This document shows, piece by piece, positions 10,806 through 25,300 of a stretch of DNA of 64,000 nucleotides. Made by a program: the position numbers and the translations under genes. The notes beneath the pieces were generated by a model that saw nothing but the letters and a program-made list of their open reading frames with translations, had not been told where the DNA came from and searched no databases. The DNA is taken from positions 81,511,842-81,575,841 of the forward strand of contig CM037778.1 in the NCBI GenBank assembly GCA_021229015.1, read 5' to 3'. The stretch comes from Solen grandis (taxonomy: Eukaryota; Mollusca; Bivalvia; Adapedonta; Solenidae). Numbering within the stretch: the first letter of the stretch is position 1; every line of letters begins with the position of its first letter.

Positions 10806-13478
10806 TATTGAGATAGCAAGGATCTTATATGCCGTTATGACTACTCCAGGATTTAAGAGAAATGGTTGATTTGCCAAAAACACTTAACACTTAATGTTAC
10901 GGGCAGCTTTATATATTGAATATTTAAATAAATTCTTACTTAAATGCATTATTATATTAAGTATGTTATGAATTACTAATGCAATATCGATGCAAGTCTA
11001 TTATATTTGATACGTTGATTTACCGTAGTATTTACAGCTATGTATTTGTTTTTCCCTTTATGATTTCTCAAAAACAACACGGCAAATACACATCCGCATG
11101 CTTTAAGTTTGTTTAATCGCGTTACCCTTGAGGTTTCTTCGCTAGTTACATTCTCAAAACCTATATTACTGGTAAAAAGGGTCCAGCGTAGCTCTTCTCT
11201 AGAATTGAAATCACCAAAAGAAATAACGCTCTCTTTATAGAATTCATAAACAGGGAAATTGACTAGTATAATATTCGCTAGATGACACCAATGTCCAAGT
11301 CAAAATAGTGCAGAGGCATTATGCATATTTGTGCACTCAGTACAGTGCACCAGAAAGCGACAATAGGAAAGCACATTTGAATCAGCATCAATCATAGATA
11401 ATTTCCGTTTGGTTGTAAGTTTCATTTTATAAGTGCGTGAATATTTTTTCCAAAAGAAACAAACGGTTTAATTTAAATGATATTTATACATATACAACAA
11501 CTTTGAAATTGTACTTACCGTCAAAATTATTTCGACAATTCCAACAATATATTTCTTTATAATTATGCTTTGAACAATATTTTAAGATGTACTCTCTGAG
11601 TGTCCGCAACAGTAATGAATAGATGAGGAAGTATAGTACTTATGTAAAGTAGATAATTCACGTGACACCTTATGTTAGATTGAGCTAAAATATTGTGGTT
11701 AGATATTTTCATTTTCGAAGATATCTAAATATTGACAAATGCAGACATACGAAAGTACCGATGATATTCAATTATAGTAGTTACAATTTCACTTACGCTT
11801 TTTTTCTGATATGAATAAATGAAAATGGATTCTAGGATTTTTTTCAATAATCACTGTATATATTTTTTGTATAAACAATTTGTCCATATGTATTATTTTC
11901 TGTACACCGTGACACTTTCAATAAGTTTATCTTATGTTATGGCAAGTACTTAAACGCAGAGGTGTTTGATGCTTTCACAACCTATCCTGTATGACCCAAC
12001 TTGAAAACTTAAGTGCATAATCCTTCTTTGTCTCTATTCCTTACAACGGCAATTTCTTTATAACAGCAAAACTCACTGTTCAAACAAACACCGCCGTCGC
12101 AAAGACAGTTAACTGTAAAAAGATAAGACGATAGGGCACCGTGGACAAGTGCTAATGTATCCGACGGTGGAACCGAATATTATGTATTCGAAACCCTTTG
12201 GGGAGGGATTTCATGACCTTCTACGGGGCACAAAAATACTTGTTCAACCCAGGAACCGCCGATCGGGATTACTTTTAGTTGTAAGACCTTGATTCGCAAT
12301 CGAGGTAAAATAAATAGGTTTAAAGTTTAAGCCGGTCCAAAAACGACTGCATACAAAAGTTTGACTCAAAGTATCGGGGAAAGTTCTACTTTTGTACTTT
12401 ATCTCTGGACGGGACTTTGAACAGATCTCAAATAGGGCCCAGAATTCCGCTCCTCCAACAGTCATAGGATGGCAAAAATGCATATGTTTTATGTTTGTAT
12501 GAAAGTGTATATGCCAGCATAACGATTTGGTGAGGGAAAAATAATGTGTTAACGCATTTTTGTTACTGCAAGTACGCATAATACAGTGTGACGGATAGGG
12601 AGACGGACCAGAAAGAACTCGTCCACATGATTTGAAATACTTCTTTGAAGATACTAAAGACGCTTAAACACATACATTTTTATACCATATTTATATGAAA
12701 CTTTTATCATACCAAAACATGTTCATAAGTGTTTCACAAGCAATTATACATGTACATATAACCCGGGGTTATCAATGAAGAACAATGGGTGTCGAATATA
12801 AATACTTTAATATACGTGGAATCAGACGATTCCAAAGATATGTAAACGAACAGTAAGAAGCTGAAAGGCCTGTAACATAGGAATGAAATCAAAATAAGCA
12901 TCGTGATAAAAATACAATACGACAATCGGATTATTTCATAATCACACAATCGCGATAGTAATATCATTTCACAATAAAACATCAAAATAAATAGCGTATA
13001 TCTACATATATCTATTAAATGAAATTATTCTTACCAGATCATGTCTAAAGAATTACAATTCAACATCAATATATAAAGTAACAATATATATAGAAAGAGA
13101 CGGTAAATGAAATGGAAATATGGAAGCAGTCTCGCGACTGTCCTTCTCGTTCCAAGACTAAATACAAACTGACGAGAGTGTGTGACGTGAGAATTTGGCG
13201 GTTTATGCAAGTGAAGGTTATGTGCATGCATTCGGAGTGATCATTCATCAATATTCACTCACTCATAAATGACACTGAGCAGTTGTAAACAGGATTGAGT
13301 GAGGCAGATAAGACTATACACAATGACGTCACACAGCTACTGGACAAAAAACGACTACCGTACATTTACACATAAAAGCGCGTTATCGTTATTTCACTAT
13401 TTCATTACCAAACATTTAAAAGCAACATACTGTGGCATATGTACAAGGTATACACAATTTTAATTCAAGAAAAGAAAA
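10806..13478. other. intergenic, no gene seen
   Basis: AT-rich, with the second copy of the 85-bp repeat near 12240. Minus-strand open frames at 12244-12579, 12734-12985 and 13031-13251 have no domain, coding bias or splice support. Confidence 0.5.
12240..12325. repeat. 85-bp interspersed repeat, copy B
   Basis: Matches 5130-5215: GTTCAACCCAGGAACCG, then diverged TTGTAAGA and AAAATAAATAGGTTTAAA blocks in the same order. Confidence 0.5.
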
Positions 13479-13502
13479 CACACACACACACACACACACA
13501 CG
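13479..13502. repeat. (CA)n microsatellite
   Basis: About 12 CA units. Confidence 0.95.
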
Positions 13503-13539
13503 ATTGAGCTACCAAAATTGGAGAGCATGTTAATCATTT

Positions 13540-13925
13540 GTAAGGATAGTTCCCATACAACTGTATTAAATGTGACTGTTTGGAGGAACAATGTGCAACA
13601 GTCTCATTATCCTGTTGGAAAGCATTCCAAAGCTTTGGAGCAACAGTCACTCATCCTCGATTCGACTTCTAGACAGCACTAGTGGTAAAGAAGTACTTTT
13701 GGACCATAATTCTCGAATTGGTATATACACTTGACCATGTTAGACGTTGAATGTAACAGTATTTAAAACTTCTCTCTTCTGCATGGGTAGCCATTGAAAT
13801 TCTTAGCATTGGGCGATATGGCTGTAACAGGAGGTCCTGGCAATAAGGGGAACAGCCGTGTTTAGAACAATTTGAAGTTTGCTCAAAACTGTCTTACGTA
13901 TGTCATTCAGTAGAGCATTAAATAA
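13540..13925 (-). pseudogene. degenerate LINE 3' end (non-LTR reverse transcriptase C-terminus)
   Basis: Conceptual translation on the minus strand, with several stops and frame changes, gives LSKLQIVLNTAVPLIART, then EFQWLPMQKR and APKLWNAF. These correspond in order to the conserved C-terminal region of Jockey/CR1-like non-LTR retrotransposons (KLQ..QN.AARL, WLPV..R, APKLWN.LP). The copy is short, 5'-truncated and inactive. Confidence 0.7.
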
Positions 13926-13929
13926 GTCA

Positions 13930-16900
13930 AATCAAAATGTAAGTAGTAATTTGGCGGTGCATTGACGGATATGACATTTTTTTGCCTTAGCTGCAAAAAA
14001 GGTCTGCAGATCGAGTTCACGTGCTTCCCCATGCCCTTGAGTCAAGCAGCACAAGTCGACGGATTTTTCATGGAATCTCCTACGTTTACAGATATAGCAG
14101 AAGTTAGATTTAGATTTTTGAAACCAGGATCACTTCAGATGTGTCATAATAAGGAATTAACATCTTGTTATTCATTTAGGATACAATAAAATTGAGACAC
14201 CACTTAACGCGGTGTAATGCCTGTACTAGAAATATCCTTTCTGCAAAACTTACCGAAAGCCTTGTGTAGTGTTTTGGGGGCTCAGGTAGGATACATGCAT
14301 CATCCAAGCAAGCGATTGACGTGCAGTTCCAAAGTGATACTCTTGTCTTAAAGAAAAGTGTTGCGATCAAAGGTGACAAACGCTGCAGACAGATCGAGCG
14401 GCACAAAGATTCTAAAATTGTCCTGATTGGAGAATATATTTATGAACTTTAATGTAGATTGGTATTCCTCGTGAATGGTAATACTAAACTTGGCTCGAAT
14501 CAACTACTTTTCATGAATTAAAAAAAGGGATATTATACTTATATTGATTGTATTTAAATCCAGGCCAGACTTATCTCAAAGGTCGTATACGCGAACTTTT
14601 AACTAAATTTGACAAGTCTTCAGATTTCAGAATGTTATTAAAGAGTTTTGTCAAATTAGGTAGAAGTCACCCACGAATATCTGTATAAATTAAGATTTTA
14701 TAGGTTCTTGTTCACACAATTTATTTGGTGATGAATAAATAATTCGTTTTATCTCTTATTCTGTGGCTGGAATACACATACGGTTTACTGTAAATGATGT
14801 ATCTGTCTCTATATTCACCGACTGTGAGTCAGATCGAGTTTAAGAATTTATTGCAGTACTGTGTTTGTAATAAAAAAGATCTTAAGCTAATTCCTAAGAC
14901 GATATTTTGGAAACAAAATGGCATCATCTGAACCGCGCAACAAATGTATGGTAACATTGAATAAGCTCTTGTGATCACGTTATAACTGACTCTAGTCTAG
15001 TCCATTGGTCAGATCTTCATTTAACAACAATTACAAATTACCAAGCCTGCTTGCTAATATTGTAGGCATGTCATGCTTAATTTAGTGTTCACTGAGTTAT
15101 GCTCCCCTTGTCAGATTTCAGTTTTTTTCTGCTCTGTTCCTCAGCTTCTATTAGTAAGATTTGATTTTAACATCACAGCATTTAAAGGAATAAACGCTAC
15201 GTGCAAACACCCTTTGCATCTCATGATCAGCTTAATTTTTACTGAGTTTTTGCCATTTTTATATATTTATTATTTTTTTGTCTGCAATAAATATATCAGA
15301 GATCTACCTGTCAGACTTCTGCTCTACTGTTTCATAAAAAGGCAAACCGAACAATTCGAGGTTTCTTTTAAAACTAATTAAATCTAGATTCGGTAAACAT
15401 GAAGTGTACTTCGCTATTCGATACACTTGATGTATACTTCAGGACAATAAATCAAGTGTCGTCCTATGAACATATCATTTCCTTGTTCGGACCAATAACC
15501 CAGTTAATCGTATCTTATCTATTTAATTTCCTTTATTGTGCATGCCGAGCGGACAGCGAAATAGGAAACCGAGCAAATAATATCAAATGTCAATCTGTCA
15601 TTCATTTAAATACATTTTTCTTAAGGCTTCTTTAGTCTTTGATTTGGAACTTAACTACTGTCGTATGTGTACAGAAAAACTGTTTCAGATGCAATAATCA
15701 CGAAAACATTTGCTTTATTTTCAAATCCAATCTGAATATACTCACGGAAAATCAACTTTACAGAAATTAGAATTTGTACACCGCTTTGAGGTTCATTTAT
15801 AAACCATCCCAAGTAAAATACCCAAAATAATCCCATTTGCACTGACAACCTTTAATTAACCAAAATACTGTCGAAACAGTTCATTAAACACTTGCTTCAA
15901 ACCAAACCAGAGTAAAACCCATCCAAAATATTCTAAAGCATTGCTTTAAACATAATTGAAACATCGTGTTCAATTTATCTTGTATCAATTTTATACCCTT
16001 GCTTCAGACTTGAATTTGAAGCAAACGAACCAGACACGACAAAATACTGAATAAGCATGTGATAAATAGGAAATACTGGGATAGAGTTACTATTTGAAGA
16101 TGATCGTTTGAAGCTCAGAGAAAAAATTCTCTATACCAAAATAATTATAAGAAATCATCAGTAAATTGTATATTGGGCTTCAAATATTCTTTTTCGAAAC
16201 TTCAGTCGTTAACCTAAGAAGAGTTCATATAAAATTCTGAGTATTTGGTTATAGATGGTTTCATTTATTATTTGGTTCGGTGATTTAAACACTCAGTCCA
16301 TAGCATTTTATTATGTTGTGGAAATCGTAAATATGAGATACGTGTGTATAGTGATACTTGATAAACTTTGAATATGGCCTAAAAGTGCTAAAATATCATA
16401 GTCAGGGGAAGATAACTCAAAACGTAGGACGGTGACCCCCATTTTATTTTTCATAAAACTGTTTCTTTTATGATGCTCTATAATCATGCAAAGTTGAAAA
16501 AAATATAGAACAATTTGAATTTTCCTTCTTTGTCTTTATAGAAAATGTAGCAAACTGTCGCCGTTAATGTTTTCGCTACTTGGCCAACAATAAAGCAACA
16601 AGGTATCTCAATCAAAGCGCTCAATGCACTGAGGGACGGCAGCCGGATGAACAGGAAAAGAAGCTATTGATACAATGGAGGCAAAAGCCACATGACACAA
16701 AAACTCCACACACTCTCCTGCAACTATAGTCGGTAGTAGGACAATCGAATACGCACTCTGTTTGTTACAATGCAATCCGGAATTTGGGTCATGAACTTGA
16801 CTGTATAAACTTCTGAAGTAGGTCATTCCCTAGGACCCGATTTATATACACTCTCTATTGTTACTTAAGTGTAGAACTTGACAAGGTACTTGATGTTTTA

Positions 16901-18168
16901 GATACTTGAATGTTTGTTTCTATTTCAAAGTTAAGAAATGCTCTTGGAGAAACCTTACTCGCTTTTATGCAAAATTACGCGTCAACTACTTTAGGTTAAT
17001 TACAGACATTCGAAGCGCTACTTTTTTTTCTTTTTTACAAGAGTAGATCTTTAAGTATGTAAAATGGGTTGCTGTTCTGATTTATAAGTGTCACGGATAT
17101 AATGTTCACGCTTAAAATGGGTGTTTACATAGCAAAATAACACTTTACAAACAACGGCACATGAATAGCAGTTACGGTTATGATTAAAAGGTCTGCGTAA
17201 CATATTCCATTCGTATTCGAAAGTGCAGAATCACATTGCGTGGACCCGCACTAAGCGCGGAGGGGTACACTTAAACTTGTCATGGAAAAAAATTAGCAAG
17301 GTCAGCGATGCCTGGTAAGCGTTTCTAGCTACTAAAGACGGCAAGCTGCCGTCTAAAAATGACGACGACAATAATGACGATGATTTCTATGTTCATAAAG
17401 TAAAGAAGTTTTGTATACGCTGGGCTCATGTTCTTTATTTCATTTCAATATGTGATTCACTTATGACTAACGTGAACGCATACTGTTATGTAAGAGAAAA
17501 TAATAATAATAAAAACATATCAACAGTGACATTTATACGTGCATATAACACAAGATCAATGTCTATTTAATTTAATTGTTTACATTATCGTGTACTTATT
17601 CTTGCAGACATTCAAAGACTCTTGGGCCCTCCCTATCACTACTCATTTATTACCCGTTTCTAAATTTCTAAATTTTCTATCAAGACTACAAAGAGTGTAT
17701 CGATAATCGTTCGATGAAATGTATTCATTGTCGGGATATCGATATAAATTTTATCGATGACAGCCTTAATAAAAATCAATAAATTTTATTAGTAATGGGT
17801 GTTGTTGACAAGCAAACAATTCTTCGCCAAGAACCTTACCTTACCAATTTGGCATTATGTAATATGAGGATAGCCCATGGAAGCTTACCTCAAATGGAAA
17901 TGAGTGCCTAAATATTTAATGCTACATTTCAATTTATGGATGTGATGATAGTTTTCTGTGCTAAAGTTTAGGGAAGTTTATAATGATAGGATATCATGCT
18001 GGAAAAGTATTGTAAAAAAAAGAGGAATTAATCAAATGTACTCCGCTTTGTTAATAAACTATCGTTTTATTTTTATGACTCCGACAGAAAAAGCATATGA
18101 CCCGTGAATTAAAGATGCCTTTTTCTAGTTTAATTCGACGAAGGTACGGGACTTTGGTGAGTTGTTAA
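13930..18168. other. intergenic, no gene recognised
   Basis: About 4.2 kb. Open frames at 13962-14189 (+), 14176-14406 (-), 15073-15381 (+) and 16608-16826 (-) carry no recognisable domain, start context or splice pairing. The region is AT-rich with no long tandem array. Confidence 0.5.
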
Positions 18169-18170
18169 GA

Positions 18171-18201
<31 letters not shown>

Positions 18202-18224
18202 CGAATATGTTATCATATTCATTG

Positions 18225-18255
<31 letters not shown>
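18169..18255. repeat. (GA)n and (TA)n microsatellites
   Basis: GA run at about 18169-18201 and TA run at about 18228-18255. They generate a spurious minus-strand frame full of Leu-Ser and Ile-Tyr. Confidence 0.95.
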
Positions 18256-19384
18256 TACAGTTCGAATTATTCTAAGAATTTGAAAATCTCGTTTAAGTAT
18301 ATGCATTTCATGGAAATGCATCAAGTATTCCATGCACACTGATCCAAATTTAGAGGAAAGGAAATTAAAACCATTTACAAAAGTAGTGATAGGTTGAAAT
18401 TGATCATCAAATTGGACTTTGGGAAATAAACAGAGACAATGGAGATGTTTATATCAACAGCGATACCAATCAATACTACAACAAGATACGAACGTGCCGA
18501 GAACCAATTGTTATTCGTATCAGATTATCACCGTCTACTTATCGCACGATGTTGTTGTATCTCTGTTGTCATGTCTATTTCCTCAGTTCAGAATTGTGTC
18601 CTAGTTAATCATAACTTTGTAAAGGCAATTAAATTCCTTTTCTCTGAATATCATTATATGATGATTTCCATGAAATTCGTTAATAAAATCTGTGTCCCCT
18701 GCTCACGGCACACATATCCATGACACATTTATATTAATTAGTTTAAGACCTTTTAATATATAATTACTGTACTGCCGATCATATATGATATTGTAGCATG
18801 ACATCTTACCATTACACATTTCAATTAAACAATTCGGAAAATCAGAACTGCGCATCAATTTTGGTGTTCAGTTTTTGCAACATCGCAATTTCAAACTTAT
18901 GAAATATTTCTAGCAAATCAACCACTGTATGTGAATTACTTTTTTTCTTCGAAAAACAAACGAGCTAAAAATGCTGCACAGAGTTATGGTATAAAGCAAA
19001 TCAACCATTGTTTGCAAAATTCAAGTTGATTTACAATTGTCGTGACGTTCTATATAGAGAAACGAGGCCACAAGTGCAAAATGATGCATCGGCATCTAAT
19101 AATGTTTTGAAATACTTTTGATGCCCGTGATACAGACGATACGACAAAGATAAATTGTTTTATATATATATATCTGTTTTTTTTTTATTAATATGAAATT
19201 GGCATCGATTTATTCATTATGTATGTTTGTTTTGTTTATATAATAAAATGTATATGTTTGTTTTAGCTTGCATGTTTGTTCTTAGAAGCATTTTTATAAA
19301 ACTTTCTGGCTTTACACAGTTCCTGTTAAGCTTAAGATTGCATTATTTAATTTGGTGTTCGCCTTATTATGTCTTCCCCTTATT
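18256..19384. other. intergenic, no gene seen
   Basis: AT-rich. Short plus-strand frames around 18419-18723 and 19227-19415 have no domain or coding signature. Confidence 0.5.
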
Positions 19385-21193
19385 AGCTCACCTGAGCACG
19401 AAGTGCTCAAGGTGAGCTATTGTGATCACCCTTCGTCCGTCGTCGTGCGTCGTGCGATGTGCGTCGTCAACAATTTTCTTTAAACGAAATCTCCTCTGAA
19501 ACCGCTGGACAGAATTTAATGAAACTTAGCAGGAATGTTCCTTGGGTGAGGCTCTACATAAGTTGCTAAAATAAAGTTGATCCATGAAGAACTCTGGTTG
19601 CCATGGCAAAAAAAAAAAAAATTTAAAACTTTAAAAACGTCTTCAAAACTACTGGCCAGATTTCAAAATAATTTGGTACAGATGTTCCTTGGGTCAACCT
19701 CTACCAAAGTTGCTAAAATTATTCCGATCCGTAAAAAAACATGGCCGCCAGGGGCGGGGCTTATTTGCCTTATATGTATATAGAGAAACATTTAAACAAC
19801 ATCTCCTCTGAAACAACTGGACAGAATTTGATTAAACTTGGCAGGGATGATCCTTAGGTCAACCTTCACGAAAGTTGCTAAAATTAAGTTGATCCATGTA
19901 GAACTCTGGTTGCCATGGCAACAAAAAGAAAAAAAATATGAAAACTTTAAAAATCATCTTCTTCAAAACTACTGGCCAGATTTCAAAAAAATTTGGAACA
20001 GATGTTCCTTGGGTCAACCTCTACCAAAGTTGCTAAAATTATTTCGATCCGTAAAAAAACACGGCCGCCAGGGGCGGGGCTTATTTGCCTTATATGTATA
20101 TAGAGAAACCTTTAAACGACATCTCCTCTGAAACCGCTGGACAGAAATCAATGAAACTTGGCAGGAATGTTCCTTGGGTGAGTCTCTACAAAAGTTGCTA
20201 AAATAAACTTGATCCATGTAGAACTCTGGTTGCCATGGCAACAAAAAAAAATGAAAACTTTAAAAATCATCTTCTTCAAAACTACTACTAGCTAGATTTC
20301 AAAATAATTTGGTACAGATGTTCCTTGGGTCAATCTCTACCAAGGTTGCTAAAAATTTTCCGATCCGTAAAAAACATGGCCGCCAGGGGCGGGGCTTATT
20401 TGCCTTATATGTATATAGGGAAAACTTAAATCAACATTTCCTCTGAAACCACTGGACAGAATTTGATTAAACATGGCAGGGATGATCCTTGGGTCAACCT
20501 TCACAAAAATTGCTAAAATAAACTTGATCCATGTAGAACTCTGGTTGCCATGGCAACAAAAAGAAAAAAAAATATGAAAACTTTAAAAATATCATCTTCT
20601 TCAAAACTACTGGCCAGATTTTAAAATAAATTGGTACAGATGTTCTTTAGGACAACCTCTACCAAAGTTGCTAAAAAAAATTCCGATCCGTAAAAAACAT
20701 GGCCGCCAGGGCGGGGCTTATTTGCCTTATATGTATATAGGGAAAACTTTAATCAACATTTCCTCTGAAACCGCTGGACAGAATTTGATTAAACTTGGCA
20801 GGAATGATCCTTGGGTCAACCTTCACAAAAGTTTTTTTTAAAATAAACTTGATCCATATAGAACTCTGGTTGCCATGGCAACAAAAAGAAATAAAAATGA
20901 CAACTTTAAAAATCATCTGCTTCAAAACTACTGGCCAGATTTAAAAATAAATTGGTACAGATGTTCCTTGGGTCAACCTCTACCAAAGTTGCTAAAATTA
21001 TTCCGATCCAATTAAAAAACATGGCGGCCAGGGGCGGGGCTTATTTGCCTTTTATGTATATAGGGAACACTTTACAGGGATCATCTCCTTTAAAACTACT
21101 GGCCAGATTTTAAAATCTTTTAATACAGACTGATGTTCCTTGGATAACCGTATACTCAGGTGAGCGATCCAGGGCTATCATGGCCCTCTTGTT
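19385..21193. mobile_element. Helentron-like non-autonomous element with 315-bp tandem core
   Basis: Left end is a palindrome (AGCTCACCTGAGCAC..GTGCTCAAGGTGAGCT) followed by a CGTCGTGCGTCGTGCG tract. Right end carries an inverted TCAGGTGAGC and then a terminal hairpin AGGGCTATCATGGCCCT followed by CTTGTT. Between them are five units of 312-322 bp, phased by CTCCTCTGAAAC near 19491, 19803, 20123, 20438 and 20760, plus a partial. The same ends occur inverted at 54921-55254 and 57201-58033. Hairpin ends, tandem core and insertion next to T runs suggest the Helitron/Helentron-associated class; that is inference. Confidence 0.7.
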
Positions 21194-21969
21194 AGTCCCC
21201 TACCGGTGTTCACACCGGAGGGGCCTATAGGTTTGCCCTCCGTCTGTCCGTCCGTCCGTCTGTCCGTCTGTCAGTCTGTCCGTCTGTCCGTCCGTCTATC
21301 CGCTCAAATCTGGATCCCGCGATAACTTAATAACTAAGCAAGCTAACTTGATGAAACTTGCTATATGACTAGATGGCAATGTGTAGATTATGCACGTCAT
21401 TTTATTTTTGTTCTTCGACTAAAATTGTGGTTGCTATGGTAACGGAAATAGTGAAAATATGGCAAAAATGGGATCCCGCGATAACTAAGCAAGCTAACTT
21501 GATGAAACTTGCTATATGACTAGATGGCAATGTGTAGATTATGCACATCATTTTATTTTTGTTCTTGACTAAAATGTGGTTGCTATGGTAACGGAAATAG
21601 TGAAAATATGGCAAAAAATGGGATCCCGCGATAACTAAGCAAGCTAACTTGATGAAACTTGGTATATGACTAGATGGCAATGTGTAGATTATGCAAGTCA
21701 TTTTATTTTTGTTCTTCGACTAAAATTGTGGTTGCTATGGTAACGGAAATAGTGAACATACAGCAAAAAATGGGATCCCGCGATAACTAAGCAAGCAAAC
21801 TTGATGAAACTTGGTATATGACTAGATGGCAATGTGTAGATTATGCACGTCATTTTATTTTTGTTCTTCGACTAAAATTGTGGTTGCTATGGTAACGGAA
21901 ATAGTGAAAATATGGCAAAAAATGGGATTGATTACCATATTGAGTCAAGGTGGAGCCGGTAGGGGACTT
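21194..21969. mobile_element. 13-bp-TIR element with 150-bp tandem core
   Basis: AGTCCCCTACCGG at 21194-21206 is perfectly inverted at 21957-21969. Just inside the left end is a hairpin (CCGGTGTTCACACCGG) and a TCCGTCTGTCCG tract. The core has four units of about 150-152 bp (phased by GGATCCCGCGATAACT at about 21312, 21471, 21621 and 21773). It abuts the previous element directly. A 99-codon frame across it merely reflects the repeat. Confidence 0.8.
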
Positions 21970-21984
21970 TATGTGTTGCATACA

Positions 21985-22380
21985 ACACCAGTTACTTGTT
22001 TATATGAGGAGACATATTGTTTTTGTCGGAGTTGTCTGTCTGTCTGTCACAAATTTTGTCCGGAGCATAACTCAGAAGTATCAAAGCTATTAACTTGAAA
22101 CTTCATAGATGGATAGATCACATGGAGGAGAAAGGCAGTACATGAACCGTAACTCTGCACATCATATTTATGAAGTTATTGCCCTTTGTTAAATTTCATA
22201 CTTATTTTTTGTCCGGACAAACCTCACAAAGTATCAAAGCTATTAACTTGAAACTTCATATTTGAATAGATCACATGAAGGAGAAATGAAGTGCAAAGAA
22301 CTGTAACTATGTGCATCATATTTTTTGTGTTATTGCTTTTTGTTAAATTTCATACTTATTTTTTTGTTCAGAGCATGCGA
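21985..22380. repeat. 154-bp tandem duplication
   Basis: Two full units and the start of a third, phased by GTCCGGA near 22058 and 22211 and a diverged GTTCAGAGCATGCGA near 22366. Each contains AAGTATCAAAGCTATTAAC. A TGTCTGTCTGTC tract precedes it, as at the left end of several elements here. Confidence 0.8.
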
Positions 22381-22384
22381 CCCA

Positions 22385-25300
22385 AACTGGAATGACTACA
22401 CTTGTATGACCCTTAACACGCTCCAGAGAACTGGAATAACCACACATCTTGTATGAATCTAAATAAGATTAAGAGAACTGGAATAATTACACATCTTGTA
22501 TGACCCTAAATAAGCTACAGAGACCTTTAATAACCACACATCTTGTTTAACCCTTAATAAGCTACAGAGACCATTAATAATCACACATCTTGTATAACCC
22601 TAAATACGCTTCAGAGAACTGGAATAACTACACATCTTGCAGGACCCTAAATAAGCTTCAGAGAACTGAATAACTACACATCTTGTATGCCCCTAAATAA
22701 GTTTCAGAGAACTGCATTAACTACAGATCTTGCATGACCCTAAATAACCTTCAGAGAAAGGGAATAACACCAAGTCCAGCAGGATCTGAGAACTGGAATA
22801 ACTACACATTTTTTATGACCCTAAATAAGCTTCAGAGAACTGGAATAACCACACATCTTTTTTTACCCTAAATAAGCTTCAGAGAACTGGAATAACCACA
22901 TTTTTTATGACCCTAAATAAGCTTCAGAGAACTGGAATAACCACACATCTTTTTTTTACCCTAAATAAGCTTCAGAGAACTGGAATTACTCCACATCTTT
23001 TATGACCCTAAATAAGTTTCAGAGAACTGGAATAACTACACATCTTGCAGGACCCTAAATAAGCTCCAGAGAACTGGAATAACTACACATCTTTTATAAC
23101 CTTAAATAAGCTTCAGAGAACTGGAATAATAACACATTACGCTGGACCCTAAATAAGCTTCAGAGAACTGGAATAACTACACATTTTGCTGGATCTTAAA
23201 TAAGATTCAGAGAACTGGAATAACTACACATCTTTCATGACCATAAATAAGCTTCAGAGACCTTTAATAATTACACATCTTGTATAACCCTAAATACGCT
23301 TCAGAGAACTGGAATAACTACACATCTTGCAGGACCCTAAATAGGTTTCAGAGAACTGCAATAACTACAGATCTTGCAGGACCCTAAATAAGTTTCAGAG
23401 AACTGGAATAACCACACACCTTGTATTACCCTAAATAAGCTTCAGAGACCTGGAATAACAACACATCTTGTATGACCCTAAATAAGCTTCAGAGAACTGG
23501 AATAACCACATATCTTGCAGGAAACTAAATAAGCTTCAGAGAAATGGAATAACGATACATCTTGTATGACCCTAAATAACTTCAGAGAACTGGAATAACC
23601 ACACATCTTGTATGACCCTAAATAAGCTTCAGAGAACTTGAATAACTGCACATCTTGTATGACCCTAAATAAGCTTCAGAGAACTGGAATAACTACACAT
23701 CTTGTAAGACCATACATAAGCTTCAGAGACATTTAATAACCACACATCATGTATAACCTTAAATAAGCTTCACAGAACTGGAATAACTACACATCTTGTA
23801 TTACCATAAATAAGCTTTAGATACCTTGAATAACTACACATCTTGTATAACCCTAAATAAGCTTCAGAGAACTTGAATAACTACACATCTTGCAGGACCC
23901 TAAATAAGTTTCAGAGAACTGGAATAACCACACATCTTGTATTACCCTAAATAAGCTTTCAGAGAACTGGAATAACCACACATCTTGCAGGACCCTAAAT
24001 AAACTTCAGAGAACTTTGTAAAACCCTAAACAGAGACTTGAATAACTACCATCTTGAGACCTAATAAGTTTAGAGACCTAAAAACCACTTGAAACCCTAA
24101 ATACGCTTCAGAGAACTGTAATAAATTCACATCTTGCAGGACCCTAAATAAACTTCAGAGAACTTCAATAACTACTCATCTTGCATGACCCTAAATAAGC
24201 TTCAGAGAACTTGAATAACTACACATCTTGTATGACCCTAAATAAGCTTCAGAGAACTGGAATAACTACACATCTTGCATGACCATAAATAAGCTTTTGA
24301 GAACTGGAATAACTACACATCTTGTATGACCCTAAATAAGCTTCAGAGAACTGGAATAACCACACATCTTGTATGACCCTAAATAAGCTTCAGAGAACTG
24401 GAATAACCACACATCTTGTATTACCCTAAATAAGCTTCAGAGAACTGGAATAACCACACATCTTGTATTACCTTAAATAAGCTTCAGAGACCTTGAATAA
24501 CTACACATCTTGTATGACCCTAAATAAGCTTCAGAGAACTGGAATAACCACACATCTTGTATGACCTTAAATAAGCTTCAGAGAACTGGAATAACTACAC
24601 ATCTTGTATTACCCTAAATAAGCTTCAGAGAACTGGAATAACCACACATCTTGTATTACCCTAAATAAGCTTTAGAGATCTTAAATAACTACACATCTTG
24701 AAAGATCATAAATAAACTCCAGAGAACTTGAATAACTGCATATCTTTTATGCCCTAAATAAGCTTCAGAGAACTTAGATTACTACACATCTTGTAAGACC
24801 ATATATAAGCTCCAGAGACATTTAATAACCACACATCATGTATAACCTTAAATAAGCTTCAGAGAACTGGAATAACCACACATTTTGCAGAACCTTAAAT
24901 AAGCTTCACAGAACTGGATTAACTCCACATCTTGTATAACTCTAAATAAGCTTCAGAGAACTTGAATAACTGCACATCTTGTATGACCCTAAATAAGCTT
25001 CTGAGAACTGGAATAACTACACATCTTGCAGGACCCTAAATAAGCTTCAGTGACCTTAAATAACTACACATCTTGTATGACCCTAAATAAGCTTCATATA
25101 CCTTTATTAACTACACATCTTGCAGTACCCTAAATAAGCTTCAGAGAACTGGAATAACCACACATCTTGTATAACCCTAAATAAGCTTCAGTGGCCTTAA
25201 ATAACTACTCATCTTGTATGACCCTAAATAAGCTTCAGAGAACTTGAATAACTCCACATCTTGTATGACTCTAAATAAGCTTCAGAGAACTGGAATAACT

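Noticed and set aside
12244..12579. 111-codon minus-strand frame ending DRRFLG like the 5130 frame
   Set aside because: The resemblance of the two C-termini comes from the shared 85-bp repeat, not from a gene family.
19577..20244. Frames of 68-97 codons on both strands
   Set aside because: Repeat in step with the 315-bp tandem units; no domain.
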